Part shown: in pieces, positions 42,101-53,375 of the stretch
Layout of the letters: each line of letters starts with the position of its first letter
How positions within the stretch are numbered: position 1 is the stretch's first letter
Source of the DNA: Aplysia californica
Taxonomy: Eukaryota; Mollusca; Gastropoda; Aplysiida; Aplysiidae
Direction: 5' to 3'
Length of the DNA stretch: 64,000 nucleotides
Assembly: GCF_000002075.1 (NCBI RefSeq)
Contig: NW_004797401.1
Span: 91,639 to 155,638 of the forward strand
The notes under the pieces: generated by a model
What the model saw: the letters and a program-made list of their open reading frames with translations, nothing else
What the model was told of the DNA's origin: nothing
The model's database searches: none
Translations under genes and position numbers: made by a program

Positions 42101-45100
42101 GTTAAGCACATATGATTTTGTGGATCGTCAGTTAATCTTCAGCAAAAACTTAGATCTTACTTAGGGATCAAGTATGCAATGGGTTGAAGAACCTATAATT
42201 AATTAATGACTCCAGAAATCTAGTTACAGAATGCAGAGATAAGAAAACAGTCTTTGTATGCAATGCTTGTTATTTGTACAGTTTGATAGGTTATTTAATG
42301 AGCCCCTTGTCTCTGAGAACTTTACAATATCTGCTATGCTATGCAGTTAACTTTTAAAGATAATTCTAAATTGACTACAAATCACTTAAATCAAAGAAAT
42401 TAACTAACGCTTAGATCATGCTTGTGCAGATGCTTGGCAGTTTACAATCATGTAATGTCCCATAAACTTATCTTGGTATAATGAGATATTGCCCCTTGCC
42501 TTCTGAAGTCATTATATCTAACTTTGAACATGTCAAGACTTTTGTTTTTGTAAAGTGTTTTACGGCGCTCGCAACTGCATAAGGTCATTTGAGCGCACGG
42601 GACACCCCTAATAATTTCAGTTGGTAGGAAATTTTTGAATTTTGCCCGGGTGGCGGCCGAAGCTTACTCTTATCGATTTTAGACCACCAAGGGATCTTTA
42701 ACGTGCTCAACTTGCACACGGGCCCTCCGAGATTTTTCGCCCTTGTTTGAGAAGGCTAGGTGTAGATCTTTCCTACCAGAAGATCAGGGGTGTGGCAGAA
42801 AGACAGCAGTAAGGAGGAGCCAAGGAGTAGCAGTAGAAAGGCTGCAGAAAGAGTCAGGAGCCCAGAGGAGGGGGCAAAGGAGGTGAGGGGGTGGGGGCAG
42901 AAAGTGGGAATAAAAGCAGACAACAGGACATTGCTAGAGAGCAGGAAAGGAGGTGAAAGGAGACAATTTTAGAGAAAAAAAATTTCAGGGGTCGCTACCG
43001 GGATTCGAACCCGGGACCTTTGAATGAGAGGCCAACACCTTAACCTCTAGGCCACAAGAGCCCCCCTGTCAAGACTTGTCGCTGGGGGTATAGTGAACAT
43101 TCTTGTGATATCTGTGATGCCAAATAAAACATAAGATTAAAACTATTTTCTGTCTTTCTCAGTAAACGGAAACTGAATGATAGACAGCAGCATAGAGAGT
43201 TGGTGACAGGGAAACCAAGCAGAGGAAGGAAAAAGGTGACCCCGGCAGGCCCGTGCATCTCTACTGAGGACGCTGAGGAGGTACGTTGTCACTCCTTTTG
43301 AGGCTTATCAAGTAAAATTAACTGCTTTTCGTCGCTGTGGAAAGCTACAGTAAAAAATTACAACTAGCTTTTCAATGGTAATAAATAAAATCTCCCCCCC
43401 ACCCCACCCCCTTGCATTTTTTTTTATCCTCATGATTAAAAAGTTTTCTTGTGATCCTATGTTTGCTTGATGTTTAAAAAAGGCGAGAAATGGTCCAAAA
43501 AATATGAAATTTTGTTTTCACGTTTTTTCTCAGGCTTTTGTGGATGTGCAGCTGTTTACTGGCTGTGTCGTTCAAGATGTTGCAGATGATGAGGAACTTG
43601 CTGCTCAGCTGAAATTTTACACAAAAGCTGTGAGGGATAAACCCGCCAAGTAAGACTGTCATCGCCACATGCGTTTTTGTGAATAGAACAAAAAACATAG
43701 GGTAAAGTCAGTGTAAAAGTATGATGATAATAATGTTAATTCAGTTAAACATGACTATAGCGGCACCCGCTGTAGGGACCTTACCGGAGTCCCCCTTTTT
43801 TTTTCTATATATGTAAACTCAATTACTTATGCTTGGATTTAACAGGACAAGGAAAGACCCAAACTTGGATACAGCGGGAGAGATCAAGCAAGCTCTAGCT
43901 GGTGGGTGGGGGGCTGCAGGCGGGCTCCGAACAGGCTGTCTGCGGTGCGGCGTTGTGATCGGCCAGTCCAGTGATGAGTGAGATTGGGGCTGGTGGCAGA
44001 GAGAGATGATGTGGAGACGGAGAGACACGTTACATGAGCCGCTCCAATAGTGATGTGCCATAGCCCTAGGCCAGGCCAAAAAGTAAAAGAAGAGGAGAGC
44101 GTGTAGTGTGTGATTCCTGATTCATTGGATTGCAATCGTTGATGCTCAGGCATACGCGTGCATCCTCTTAACCGGTTCTACAGTTCCGCAGTAGGCCTAC
44201 CAGTACGATAGACAGCACAAGCAACAAGACCGAGGTAAAGATAACTTCCATCAAAGAAGAAAGGAAATGCTGCTCACTCAAACTCAAATTAAAAGGCCGA
44301 GATAATCAACAAAGTCGATAATAAGAAAAGAAAGACTAAATTCTTATCTAAAACGCAAATGTTATTGGTATGGAAGGGAAGTAATCATTTGGATTTTAAT
44401 TTAAAAATTTGGTCTTTCCCCTTTGCATTCCTTTAATTCCATTAGCAGGAACTTACCTTCAGCCGGATTTTTCTTCTGGGACCAAAAGTCCTGCTGTAGT
44501 CATGTTCTACTGTAATGATGTTTATAATAATACAGATCATTCAAAAAGCGCCCACTCCTGTACAATACAGCTCCATGGGCTCTACAATACCATCTTCTTT
44601 ACTAAAATAAAAATACATGTCGTGCATGAATATGAAAGTGAACATATTTGACAACGACTTCTGTGTCAAGACTGATGACAAGTCTCCTTCTCTTTTCAGC
44701 TTTGTGCAGTTTTTTTATGTCTCGATAAGAAATACATGAGACTGCAAATCCCCCTCACTCCGAGTGACTCGGCATATGGTACCACAACTTTTACCGCAGC
44801 TAAACACCAGAGCAACTACTTTATAGTGACTGGATTGTTTATAAAAATTGCTCTCCCCTCCTTGTTTCTTCCAGAAAGAATAGGTTTGAAAGTGCGTTCT
44901 CCTTCCTGGATGAAGGAACGAGTGGTCTGAGTGTGAACAAGTCCGGCCAAGGTCTAGCCAAAGTGTGGAAGCATCAGCTCATGCAGTTCAAAAACTTCAG
45001 TGCTGAAATGGCAGATGCAGTGATGAACTCTTATCCATCTCCTCAGTTGCTGCATCAGGTAAATGAAGTCACTGTCACTGTCACTGATCCCCTAATCTGC

Positions 45101-48100
45101 AAGGATCGTACGGGTGCTGTATGACAGAGAGCCAAAAGTGGTGAACTCTTATCCATCTCCTCAGTTGCTGCATCAGGTAAATGAAGTTACTGTCACTGAT
45201 CCCCTAATCCGCAAGGATCGTACGGGTACTGTATGACAGAGCCTCATCAGGTGCCTCCACTTTTCTTGGGATTTTTTTTTGCGAGCGCCTGAGTTTGTGC
45301 GAAGGATTTCCCTGTCCACTCCGCAATGTTGTCAGTCCACCTGTTGTCAGTAAATGAAGTAGAGACCTGTAAATGTGAACACACTTAGTTTGTATACTCT
45401 CTTTTTAATGTAGGTCATGTAGGTGGTTGCTCCTTCTTTCCTATCAAATATCTATCTTCCTTATCTCTCGTCCTTCTTTTTTGTGTATGTTACTCTCTTG
45501 TAACACCTCCAATCATCGGCACTTAGTATAACCTAATTGTGTTGCAAGTGCTGTAAAAAATCTCACTAAGATATCTTTCTAAGACATTTTGTTCGATCCC
45601 CTTTCACTTGTTTAGTCTCCCTGTCAAGGTTTCAGAAACGTGTACTTGTGGGCTTCAAGATTGCACAATGGGCACTTTTGAGATACATGGCAATCTCTAC
45701 TCCTTATTTTAGTTCCAAAGTACTGACTGTGAAGAAAAAAAATAAATAAGGAGTTCAAATGAAGTCAACTTTCACTGCAAAATAAGTTGGAGTTGTGTCT
45801 TGAGAATTTTGAATTTGCTAAGGCCAAGGGGTCCTTGACATCATAGTTATTTTATAAGTCAAAAGTGAAGAATTAAGATCACAGTAGAACTAATGTAACT
45901 TGGTCACTTCTCTTTGAACTCTGTGCTCGGTCGTTATTGTCCAAGATGGCCACCCATTTTCAAGGAGAAAAGTGGTTGTTTTAGACAAGTGGACATTATG
46001 ATATAAAAAGACGACACAAGGAGGGAAGTGGTTGTTTGTACCCGTGATTTTCTTTGACAGGTAGCCATAGGAGCAAGTTCAACTGGTATTTCCTTGCCAT
46101 ACCACTTTAAAGCCATCCCCTGACCAGGACATAGATCATTTCCCCTCTTTTCAAGACAAAACTAACCACAGTACTAGACAATGTTCCATCACTACGTTGC
46201 CAGAGACTGACAAAACGCCTTTTTTGTTCTTCGCAGAAGTTTCGAGATAAAGAGGGGGGTTTTTTTTGTGTGTTAGTGTTAGCGTAACCTTTTAAACGAA
46301 AGGCGTTGTTCGTAAATTTGAATTTGAATGTATTTTTTAAAATAGTCACAGTTTCACTTTGATTTTTTTCACACAAGTACGGTAACTGATCAGGCTTTTG
46401 ATTTAGCAAATAAAAAAATTTGGCACCGAAAAGGAAAAAAGGCGTTTTGTCAGTTTACAGCAATATAGTACAGTTTGGTGCTTAGCTGGTCAGTTCCCAA
46501 TACAGTGGTGTCCGCCTAACAGCAACGCCCTCCATCAATGGAGTGACCAAATTTCAAATCTGTTTTGTTATCTTTGTTCTCTACCAATTAAAATATGTAC
46601 ATTGAAATGTCACTGGTAAGCTGCATGAAACTGGTAATATTATATAACTTGTGTATGTAATGTATATATTTAGTATTTCATCCTCCTACACTGTGTTATC
46701 AAAATACTGTCCCCGTCGGATTATGCGATTGTGCGGCCGCGTTTTTTCGCGTAATTCTGCAGTATTTGCATAATTTTGGATTCCCGGCGTTTTTTCACTT
46801 TTTTTTTTTTTCATTTTTCACAAAGTAATACAGTGAATGCCGGTTTTAAGCACGGTCTTCAGGAGAAAGCATAAGCGTGCTTAATGCCGAAGCGTGCTTG
46901 AGTGCGTGGTAGACATCGTCATAATCCAGAGAGTTTTAGGTTGAACATTTATTAAGTTATTACACTTTGTTCGTAAGTAGTGGTCGCGCAAAAGTGTGCA
47001 CTGTCATTTTTACCCGCCATGGTAGTTTTTGTTTGTTTCTTGTGTTTTGTGGTCGAATGAGAAAGGAAAACTTAATTAAGACGGCCAGTCACGATACAGC
47101 ACACAAGGCCTACGCACTGCCTGTGCGCACCACTGCCCGCTGTGCCACATTCATAACACTGCCTTCATCCCACCTCGCGCATGATACATAATCAGGATTA
47201 TCGGATAACGAGGGGCAAAGGTGAAACTGCAGCCAGCCTCCTTTTCTCATCTCCCCAACTCTTTTTGTGTTTTTCATCTGTGTGTAGCTTTGCCCTAGGC
47301 TAAATCCTATGTCCATGCCTGCGGCTGTGTGCATCTCTCTGCCTTCCTCTCCCCTCGTGTGGTGTGTTTCTCCATCACTTGGTTTCTTTGTCTTTCTCTT
47401 ACACACTCACTGCTGCAGTATAGACTGTGTTTGAACTTTGATGGGTCATCATGCAAGTATTGACTGTCTTGTAAATGAAGCGTGCCTGAAGCTGAAGATA
47501 CCGTGCTTAAAGGCGTGTGGTGGGATTTATATAGCAAAAATTCGGTAAGAGCCGTTTAGCGGGCTTGAGTCCGAAACGTGCTTAAAGCCGGCACGGACTG
47601 TATTATTTAACGCCTCGCCATGTGACTAAAGGGAAGTAATCACCGTAATAAATCTCATTTAAGTGACAAGTTGGTTGTTTCCCTTGTTAGGGGGTCTTGG
47701 TTAATGGTTATGGATTAGGAATTTTGTTCCTTGAACATGTTGCATTTTTCAATCCATCAAAAGTTGTTCTCATGTCTGCTGATGTTTCATGTTTGACAGC
47801 TGGTGTCCCTGGTTTTAGTGATGTGCTAGCATCAGAGGTCCAGATGTCCTTTTTTGTTTTTTACATTTTACTTAAGTAGTCTCCGCCTAAACGCCCGCCA
47901 TACAAAAGCACAATCTGCTCAAACGCACGCTTTCGTCATCTGATGGGGTTTTTATTATATAATTTAGACGTACAAACGCACGGTCACTCCCTGTAAACAC
48001 ACGCTCCGATCTGCAAAACACGCCGACTGCTTCCCTTGACTAAGGGAAATTTTCACCACAAACTACAATCTGCATAGCTTGTGTAAGACAAGCTTAGAAA

Positions 48101-51100
48101 ACCGGATATTTGGCGAGACTTTCCCTCACGCCGAACAAAGAGAGTGATGGACAGCGTTTTCACACCCAACGTTCCACAGACACATATACATAGGTCTAGG
48201 ACTGGTCGGTGAAATGTTGGGGGTTTGGGGGGCAGAAACGTTATTTGATTGGTTACTGGACATGCATCTCTTTGAGAGAAGGTTTCTGACTGGTGTTTGA
48301 CTGCGTGTAATGTTTTTAGTTAGTTAGACGTAGGCCTATGATGAGGAACACGAGTGAATGCTTGTTCATGAATTTACGGTCAGGGTTGGTCGCTGTCATC
48401 TCTAAGGGGTAACTATTACCAACAATTTCCTTTTATAGGCTATACGTTCCCGACATTTTATGGTGCATTCATTACATCAAGTCTGTCTTTCTGCAACCCC
48501 CCCCCCACACACACACACACACCCATTCAATGCCTTTGTAGTCTTCACCGCAGTCGGGGAATCTTTCACAAAACAGTCACGTGTCGTCACATTATCGACC
48601 CACAGTGACCCCACCCCAAAGGGAGGTCACTAGAATAACAAGGCAATGAGATGACTGCGTCCCTTCCTCCCTTTGCTAAGGCTCATGTAAACGCACGCTC
48701 CGAATAGACACACGCTAAGGAGCCCTCCCAAGCAGCGTGCGTTTAGGGTTGATTTTTGTCTGACTGATGTATATTGTTTTCTTTCCAAATACGCAACAAA
48801 TTACTGATACTGGTATGTTCTGTTTTCAATTTTTCTGTACATAATACATGAAAATTCTTGTTGAAGAAGTGCAAAACATGTCGCGAATGGTTTTACGGTA
48901 ACTTGCATAATGTTTGCATAATTTTGCATTTTTCTTGCATAATTTGGCCTTCTAAATTTGCATAATTCTGCGGGGACAGAAAATAGCAAGGCAGAAAATT
49001 TTTTTAGGTAAACAGAAGTTGACCATTGTGTGACTAAAAGAAAAACTTTTTTTTCTAAAATGTAGAAGAGCTTTCTTTCTTGTTAAGATAAAGTGTATGA
49101 CTGTCCACATCCCATGCTCATGGTCTTGCAGAACCATGATGGTCAGAGTACGGTATGCCCAAATATCATGACCTATTCTCTAGCAATGACTTACAGCTGA
49201 GCGGCTTTTAGTTTGATACAAAACATAACCTCTCGCTTTATTTATAAATGCCTTGGAAATGTTTTGAAATTTTCTCCAAGAGAATACAACTTTGTTTCAT
49301 AATTATTACATAATTATTTCATAAGTTGAAGATTAGTTTGGAGTTCGTACCCTCTAATTTGATTAGTCCACTTCAGCTTTGTCCAAATAAATACAGCCAG
49401 ACCTGTCCAAGAAGATGACCACCCATTGTTATGGAGAAAAGTGGTTCTCTTGGATAGTGACATCATAAAGTTGAAAAAAATGCATGGTGGGAAGTGGTCA
49501 TTTATAAAATGATTGTCTTGGACAGTTGGTCATTGGAGCAGGATCAACTGTACATTATGTTCTTGTAACAATCATCATCATCATTGCTTTTCTCACCCTG
49601 CACCAGGGTACAGGCTACAAACAAACACTTTCCACCTTTCTCAATCCTGGGCCAGCCTCTTGATGTTATTCCATGTCTTCCCACTTTTCTGTACATCAAT
49701 TTCTGTGTTTCTTCTCCAGGTTCCATGCGGTCTTCCCCTTGATCTTTTACCCTGTGGATTCCAATTCCGCTCTTTTTTTGTTATGTAGCTGCCTGACTTC
49801 CTGAGAGTATGTCCAATCTATCGCCCCCACCTTCTTCCTACCACTTTGTATTGTTGTAACAATACCAGTGACTTAATTTTTACTTTTGTTTTTATTTTAT
49901 TCTCTTTGCTCAGACTTGTCAAAGCTGTAGTACTGCTGAGGCAGAGAGGCTGATTGGAGATATAAATGTAAGTACATCTAGTTGTGCACAGTGAGGTGGT
50001 TAGATATAAAAATATTAGCTCAATGTGCACACTCAGGTGAGAATGCATAAAATGGTTTGATTTTGATGCTAAAAGTCTTGACAGTTGTTTTGGAGCTGGA
50101 ATGTTTGATGCAATTCCTTGTAGGTGCCTTTAGAAAGTGTCTTGACTAAAACCCCATAAAACAAATATTAATAACATTTCATAAAAATTATGTCTGAGCA
50201 AAAGAGTCTTTGCCATAAATACTGTAATATAGGATGTGAATCTATTGGGATGTGCCCATTTGAGGTGGGGTCATATTTGCTTACCATCTGACACCAGGGT
50301 TATTGTTTTTTCTTAGACAGTTAAAGGTCAGAAGCATGAAACTGGCCCAACTAGTCTTGCTTCAAGTAGTTTCAATCCGCCTCTGCCATAAATTAAATTA
50401 TTTCGTGTACACTTACATGTCCAAAGCTCATGAATTTTGCTATGTGTCTAAGACTTTCCGTTACTTTAGGCTGAGCACCTGATCTTTGAACAGTTCAGTT
50501 CTGTTTTAAATTGATTGCTTGTAGTGTCTGCATGTAATATAGATCATGTTACAGTAAAACCTTGATAACGCAAACTTCATGGGACCACAGTATTTCGTCT
50601 TGCAAAGTAATTTTATCTTTTAATACTTTTATGGGAAATTGCAATGTAGGGACTGAAAAAAAAAGAGGGGTGGGGGGGGAATTTGAAATCCTTTCACGGT
50701 TACAGGAATTTCGTGTTGAACAGCTTTGTGTTATACAAATCTACAGTACCAGAAATTGGAAAGGGCCTCCTAAAAAAAAAGCTTTCAAAACACCAATATG
50801 ATTAGATAGATCTGTACAAGAACAAAAACAAAGTTATTGTTAGTTCATGGACATGATTTTTTTCACTTACTCCCCTTGGGTGGGGTAGGAGATGTACTAT
50901 AGACTATACTACTAGGCCTTGTGCAAGGCAATTACTGCATTGAAATGCTCTCATTAGTTATTTGTTTTTTTGTTTTTGTAAAGTGTTTTACGGCGCTGCA
51001 ACTGCATAGGTCATATGAGCGCGCGGGACACACCTAATATTTTCAGTTGGAAGGAAATTTTGAATTTTGCCCGGGTGGCAGCCGAAGCTTACTCTTATCG

Positions 51101-53374
51101 ATTTTAGACCACCAAGGGATCTTTAACGTGCGCAACTTGCACACGGGCCCTCCGAGATTTTTCGCCCTTGTCCGAGAAGGCTAGGTGTAGATCTTTCCTA
51201 CCAGAAGATCAGGGGTGTGGCAGAAAGACAGCAGTAAGGAGGAGCCAAGGAGTAGCAGTAGAAAGGCTGCAGAAAGAGTCAGGAGCCCAGAGGAGGGGGC
51301 AAAGGAGGTGAGGGGGTGGGGGCAGAAAGTGGAATTGAAAGCAGACAACAGAACATTGCTAGAGAGCAGGAAAGGAGGTGAAAGGAGACAATTTTAGAGA
51401 AGAAAATTTTTCGGTCGCTACCCGGATTCGAACCCGGGACCTTTGAATGAGAGGCCAACACCTTAACCTCTAGGCCTCGAGAGCCCCCTCATTAGTTATA
51501 ATATTGTAGGGAATACAGTGGAGTCCGGCTGAACCAATCACTTAATTCGTAAAATAGACCAGCAGTAAACCAAAAGAAAAGAAAATCCCCAATTTTTTCT
51601 TTCTATCAGAGCGATCTCTCTTGACTGAGAACCCGAGGGTCCTGCAGATTCCAGTATAAGAGGACTCCTATACTTTGAATCCAAAATCTGCCCATTTTTG
51701 TAGCAGGTCTCATGTATAATTTGGCGGAATTTTTGACTTGCTAGAGAGGGTGCAACATGTGGGAAATCCAGCCCTAATCGGACATCAAAATAGTTTCTTG
51801 TCTTCAAGAACTGTTAGTTGGTTTTGGGGTTTTTTGTTATTATAGTAGAGGGTTTTACGGCTCTCGCAACTGCATAAGGTCATATGAGCGCCAAGGGGTG
51901 GGTGTCAACAGAGAAGTCTTTACAGGGAATCAGACTTAGACTGCTCACCTCTCTAGCTTCAACAGCACAAGGCCTGCTTCGACTATCAAGGCACCCCAAA
52001 ATAGCAGGTCACAAGGGAGTGACAAACATACAAAAGAAGTAAAGGAAAATGACTATAGTAAGGCTGTCCCCGAAGGATTATGCGTTTTTTCGCGTATTTC
52101 TGCAACATTTGCATAATTTTGGATTCCCTGCGGGTTTGTTTTTTTCATTTTTCACAAAACAATTAACCAACGCCTCGCCATGTGACTAAAGGGAAGTAAT
52201 CGACGTAACAAGTCTCATTTAAGTGTAAAGTTGGTTATTTCCCTTGTTAGAAGATCTTGACTTTATGGTTAGGGGTTAGGGCTTTTGTTCCTTGAGCATG
52301 TTCTATTTTTCAATTTAAAAAATCAAAAGTTGTTCTCATGTCTTCTGATGTTTCATGTTTGACAGGTGTCCCAGGTTTTAGTGAAGGGCCAGCATCAGAG
52401 GTCCAGATGTCCTTTTTTTTTTTTTTCCCAATTTTTCTTTCCGCTATAGATCTACAGCTGAAAGTTACAGAGATTATATTTTTGGGTTGTTTTTTTTCTG
52501 ACTGATGTGTATTGTTTTCTTTCCAAATACTCAACAAATTACTGATACTGATATGTTCTGTTTTCAATTTTTCTGTACATAAAACATGAAAATTCTTGTT
52601 GAAAAAGTGCAAAACATGTCGCGAATGGTGTTACGGTTACTTGCATAATTTTTGCATAATTTTGCATTTTTCTTGCATAATTTGGCCATCTAAATTTGCA
52701 TAATTCTACGGGGACAGGTAAGGATCAGGGAAAAAAAAAGCAGCAGTTCCCTGTTGTAGATCAGGCACAGTTATGAGCTTGACATGAACCAGCCCATTTA
52801 CAATTCTACTATGCTTGAACGAGATATGTCCCCCCTTTGGGAATGGCCTAAAGACACTTCAGTCAGTGGCACTGCCCCGTGGGGGTGTTAGTTGTTTTAT
52901 TGAGATTAGTCTAATATGTTTAAATCCTATACAGTATTGTCTCCTTTTGTTGGGGCCTATCCTGGCGTGCGTATAATTATAGGGTACACTTTAGGACTTC
53001 AATTATTGAAAAATCACATATATATTATATATGCGAGTATGGTACATGTATGTCTTTGCTGTCTTGTTTTTGTAAGTGCACTTGCAAGACAATAAGGTTA
53101 CATAAGTATCAAAGATAAGAGTTGTTACAAGACTGAAAGAGGAGAGATAAAGATGATAGATGTTTGATAGGAAAGAAGGAGCAGACCTCACCAGAGCACC
53201 CGCCAACCACCCACTTCTATGCTGTCCACAAGAAATGTGTTCATCAATTTGTTTTCTTCACAGGTCAGACGAAGTGCAAGTGTGATTTCTACCAACAGGA
53301 AGATTGGAAAGGAACACGCCAGACGTATCCACAAGTTCATGACCTCAACTGACTCTGAGGAAATTGTGAAATAA
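39022..53374 (+). CDS. EME1: EME1, MUS81-partner structure-specific endonuclease subunit (C-terminal part of gene)
   Basis: Eight plus-strand exons, given below: 39022-39174, 40236-40322, 41071-41189, 43163-43280, 43534-43649, 44875-45058, 49914-49967 and 53264-53374. They join in frame to 942 bases, 313 residues plus TAA, with GT-AG introns. Known role: EME1 pairs with MUS81 in the nucleus to cut branched recombination and replication intermediates. EME1 itself has an inactive ERCC4 nuclease fold and C-terminal HhH motifs. Seen: an ERCC4-like start (TVFVDP), a basic linker (KPSRGRKKV), DAEEAFVDVQL, GQGLAKVWKHQLMQF, MNSYPSPQLLHQ and a basic tail with RKIGKEHARRIHKFMTS, all in the order of human EME1. 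Human EME1 is 570 residues; the missing 250 or so are its disordered N-terminus. The first exon opens with ATG directly after an acceptor, so either a 5' UTR exon or more coding exons lie upstream. Confidence 0.9.
39280..40080. mobile_element. Pogo/Tigger-like MITE, EME1 intron
   Basis: Inverted ends: left ctgtggaactcggattcaac, right gttgaatccgagttccactg. TA at 39278-39279 and 40081-40082. The motif aactcggattcaacgaga is doubled at the left and recurs near the right. No transposase. Confidence 0.82.
40236..40322 (+). CDS. EME1: EME1 exon b
   Basis: Acceptor tcattcacag, donor gtaaca, 29 codons. Encodes ALLEAEEAVNMIFAHMQ, matching the LLRAEAFVSMI region of human EME1. Confidence 0.88.
41071..41189 (+). 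CDS. EME1: EME1 exon c
   Basis: Acceptor ttattccacag, donor gtacca, 119 bases ending in phase 2. Encodes LTVIIIGLSKYFR, matching the human LSLVIVDQEKCF strand. Confidence 0.88.
41632..41890 (+). repeat. SINE-B copy, 5'-truncated, with 12-bp target duplication
   Basis: Plus-orientation 3' half of SINE-B (ggtaggaaagatctacacct to acaaaaacaaaa). caaaaagtgggt flanks it at 41,620-41,631 and 41,891-41,902. It lacks the tRNA head. Confidence 0.9.
42542..43066 (-). repeat. SINE-B copy, full length
   Basis: Head at the right (cgggattcgaacccgggacc region) and tail at the left. The 11-bp duplication tgtcaagactt lies at 42,531-42,541 and 43,067-43,077. Ends 96 bases before EME1 exon d. Confidence 0.92.
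43163..43280 (+). CDS. EME1: EME1 exon d
   Basis: Acceptor ctttctcag, donor gtacgt, 118 bases. Encodes the basic insert KRKLNDRQQHRELV and GKPSRGRKKV, then STEDAEE. Confidence 0.87.
43534..43649 (+). CDS. EME1: EME1 exon e
   Basis: Acceptor gttttttctcag, donor gtaaga, 116 bases. Encodes AFVDVQLFTGCVVQDV and LKFYTKAVRDKPAK. Confidence 0.88.
43742..44512. mobile_element. Tigger-like element (CAGTAGAACATGAC family)
   Basis: Left end cagttaaacatgactatagc, right end gtagtcatgttctactg, inverted partners. Related to 55,161-55,648. EME1 intron; no transposase. Confidence 0.78.
44875..45058 (+). CDS. EME1: EME1 exon f
   Basis: Acceptor tttcttccag, donor gtaaat, 184 bases. Encodes GQGLAKVWKHQLMQF and YPSPQLLHQ, the most conserved part of the family. 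Its 3' end, including the donor, is duplicated just downstream (45,142-45,240). Confidence 0.92.
45142..45240 (+). repeat. Tandem duplicate of EME1 exon f 3' end, donor and intron start
   Basis: Repeats gaactcttatccatctcctc, agttgctgcatcag, gtaaatgaag and atcgtacgggt from 45,026-45,127 with few differences, one being the loss of a gtcact unit. Confidence 0.93.
45418..45563 (+). repeat. SINE-C copy, opposite orientation
   Basis: ggtggttgctccttctttcc, tatcaaatatctatcttcct, tgttactctcttgtaacacc and cacttagtataacctaattg. The only SINE-C copy here in plus orientation. Confidence 0.8.
45882..46085. mobile_element. Tigger-like MITE (CAGTTGAACCTG family)
   Basis: Internal gatggccacccattttcaag and agaaaagtggttgttttaga match 49,394-49,550. 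Right end gagcaagttcaactg. Confidence 0.68.
46831..47600. mobile_element. Pogo-like element nested in the CTGTCCCCG copy
   Basis: Left cagtgaatgccggttttaag, right gcttaaagccggcacggactg-type end (about 21 bases, inverted), TA at both sides. Absent from the matching place in the copy at 52,065 (near 52,160). Confidence 0.83.
47870..48745. mobile_element. Second nested element, Tigger-like
   Basis: Left part agtagtctccgcctaaacgc, right part agcgtgcgtttagggtt, inverted around the shared cctaaacgc core. The motif aaacgcacgct recurs near both ends. The place in the short copy carries different sequence, so exact edges are approximate. Confidence 0.6.
49394..49550. mobile_element. Tigger-like MITE (CAGTTGAACCTG family)
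   Basis: Left cagccagacctgtccaagaa, right gagcaggatcaactg, TA at 49392-49393 and 49551-49552. 157 bp. EME1 intron. Confidence 0.75.
49914..49967 (+). CDS. EME1: EME1 exon g
   Basis: Acceptor tctttgctcag, donor gtaagt, 18 codons. Encodes EAERLIGDIN, matching the human KERQNLLADIQ segment. Preceded by a 4.9-kb intron full of inserted elements. Confidence 0.87.
50962..51487 (-). repeat. SINE-B copy, full length
   Basis: Head at right, tail at left. The 12-bp duplication ctcattagttat lies at 50,950-50,961 and 51,488-51,499. Confidence 0.92.
51845..52890 (-). repeat. SINE-D copy split by a CTGTCCCCG element
   Basis: 51,845-52,064 and 52,718-52,890 together match the uninterrupted copy at 53,575-53,925 (ccaaggggtgggtgtcaaca, gggaatcagacttagactgc, agcagcagttccctgttgta, ggaatggcctaaagacactt). 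The left end carries the shared tail in reverse. Confidence 0.88.
52065..52717. mobile_element. CTGTCCCCG element, 653-bp copy
   Basis: Left ctgtccccgaaggattatgc, right gcataattctacggggacag; 6-bp duplication gtaagg at 52,059-52,064 and 52,718-52,723. GCATAATT-type motifs repeat near both ends. No coding capacity. Confidence 0.9.
53080..53217 (-). repeat. SINE-C copy
   Basis: cacttgcaagacaataaggt, gtttgataggaaagaaggag and gcacccgccaaccaccca; ends 46 bases before EME1 exon h. Confidence 0.8.
53264..53374 (+). CDS. EME1: EME1 exon h (terminal)
   Basis: Acceptor gttttcttcacag, 37 codons ending in TAA at 53372-53374. Encodes VRRSASVISTNRKIGKEH and ARRIHKFMTS, matching human VRRGEGVTSTSRRIGPEL with SRRIYLQMTT. 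Confidence 0.92.
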   Translation, partial: VRRSASVISTNRKIGKEHARRIHKFMTSTDSEEIVK

Positions 53375-53375
53375 A
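53370..53375 (+). terminator. EME1 poly(A) signal overlapping the stop codon
   Basis: AATAAA begins two bases before the TAA stop, so the stop lies inside the hexamer. If it is used, the 3' UTR would be only about 15-30 bases. A T-rich stretch follows from about 53,393. Confidence 0.5.

Larger units (their letters stand above)
46707..48979. mobile_element. CTGTCCCCG element, large copy with nested inserts
   Basis: Left terminus ctgtccccgtcggattatgc, right terminus gcataattctgcggggacag. Flanked by the 6-bp duplication aaaata (46,701-46,706 and 48,980-48,985). Sequence between the inserts matches the short copy at 52,065. Two younger inserts enlarge it: 46,831-47,600 and about 47,870-48,745. 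No transposase frame. Confidence 0.85.
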
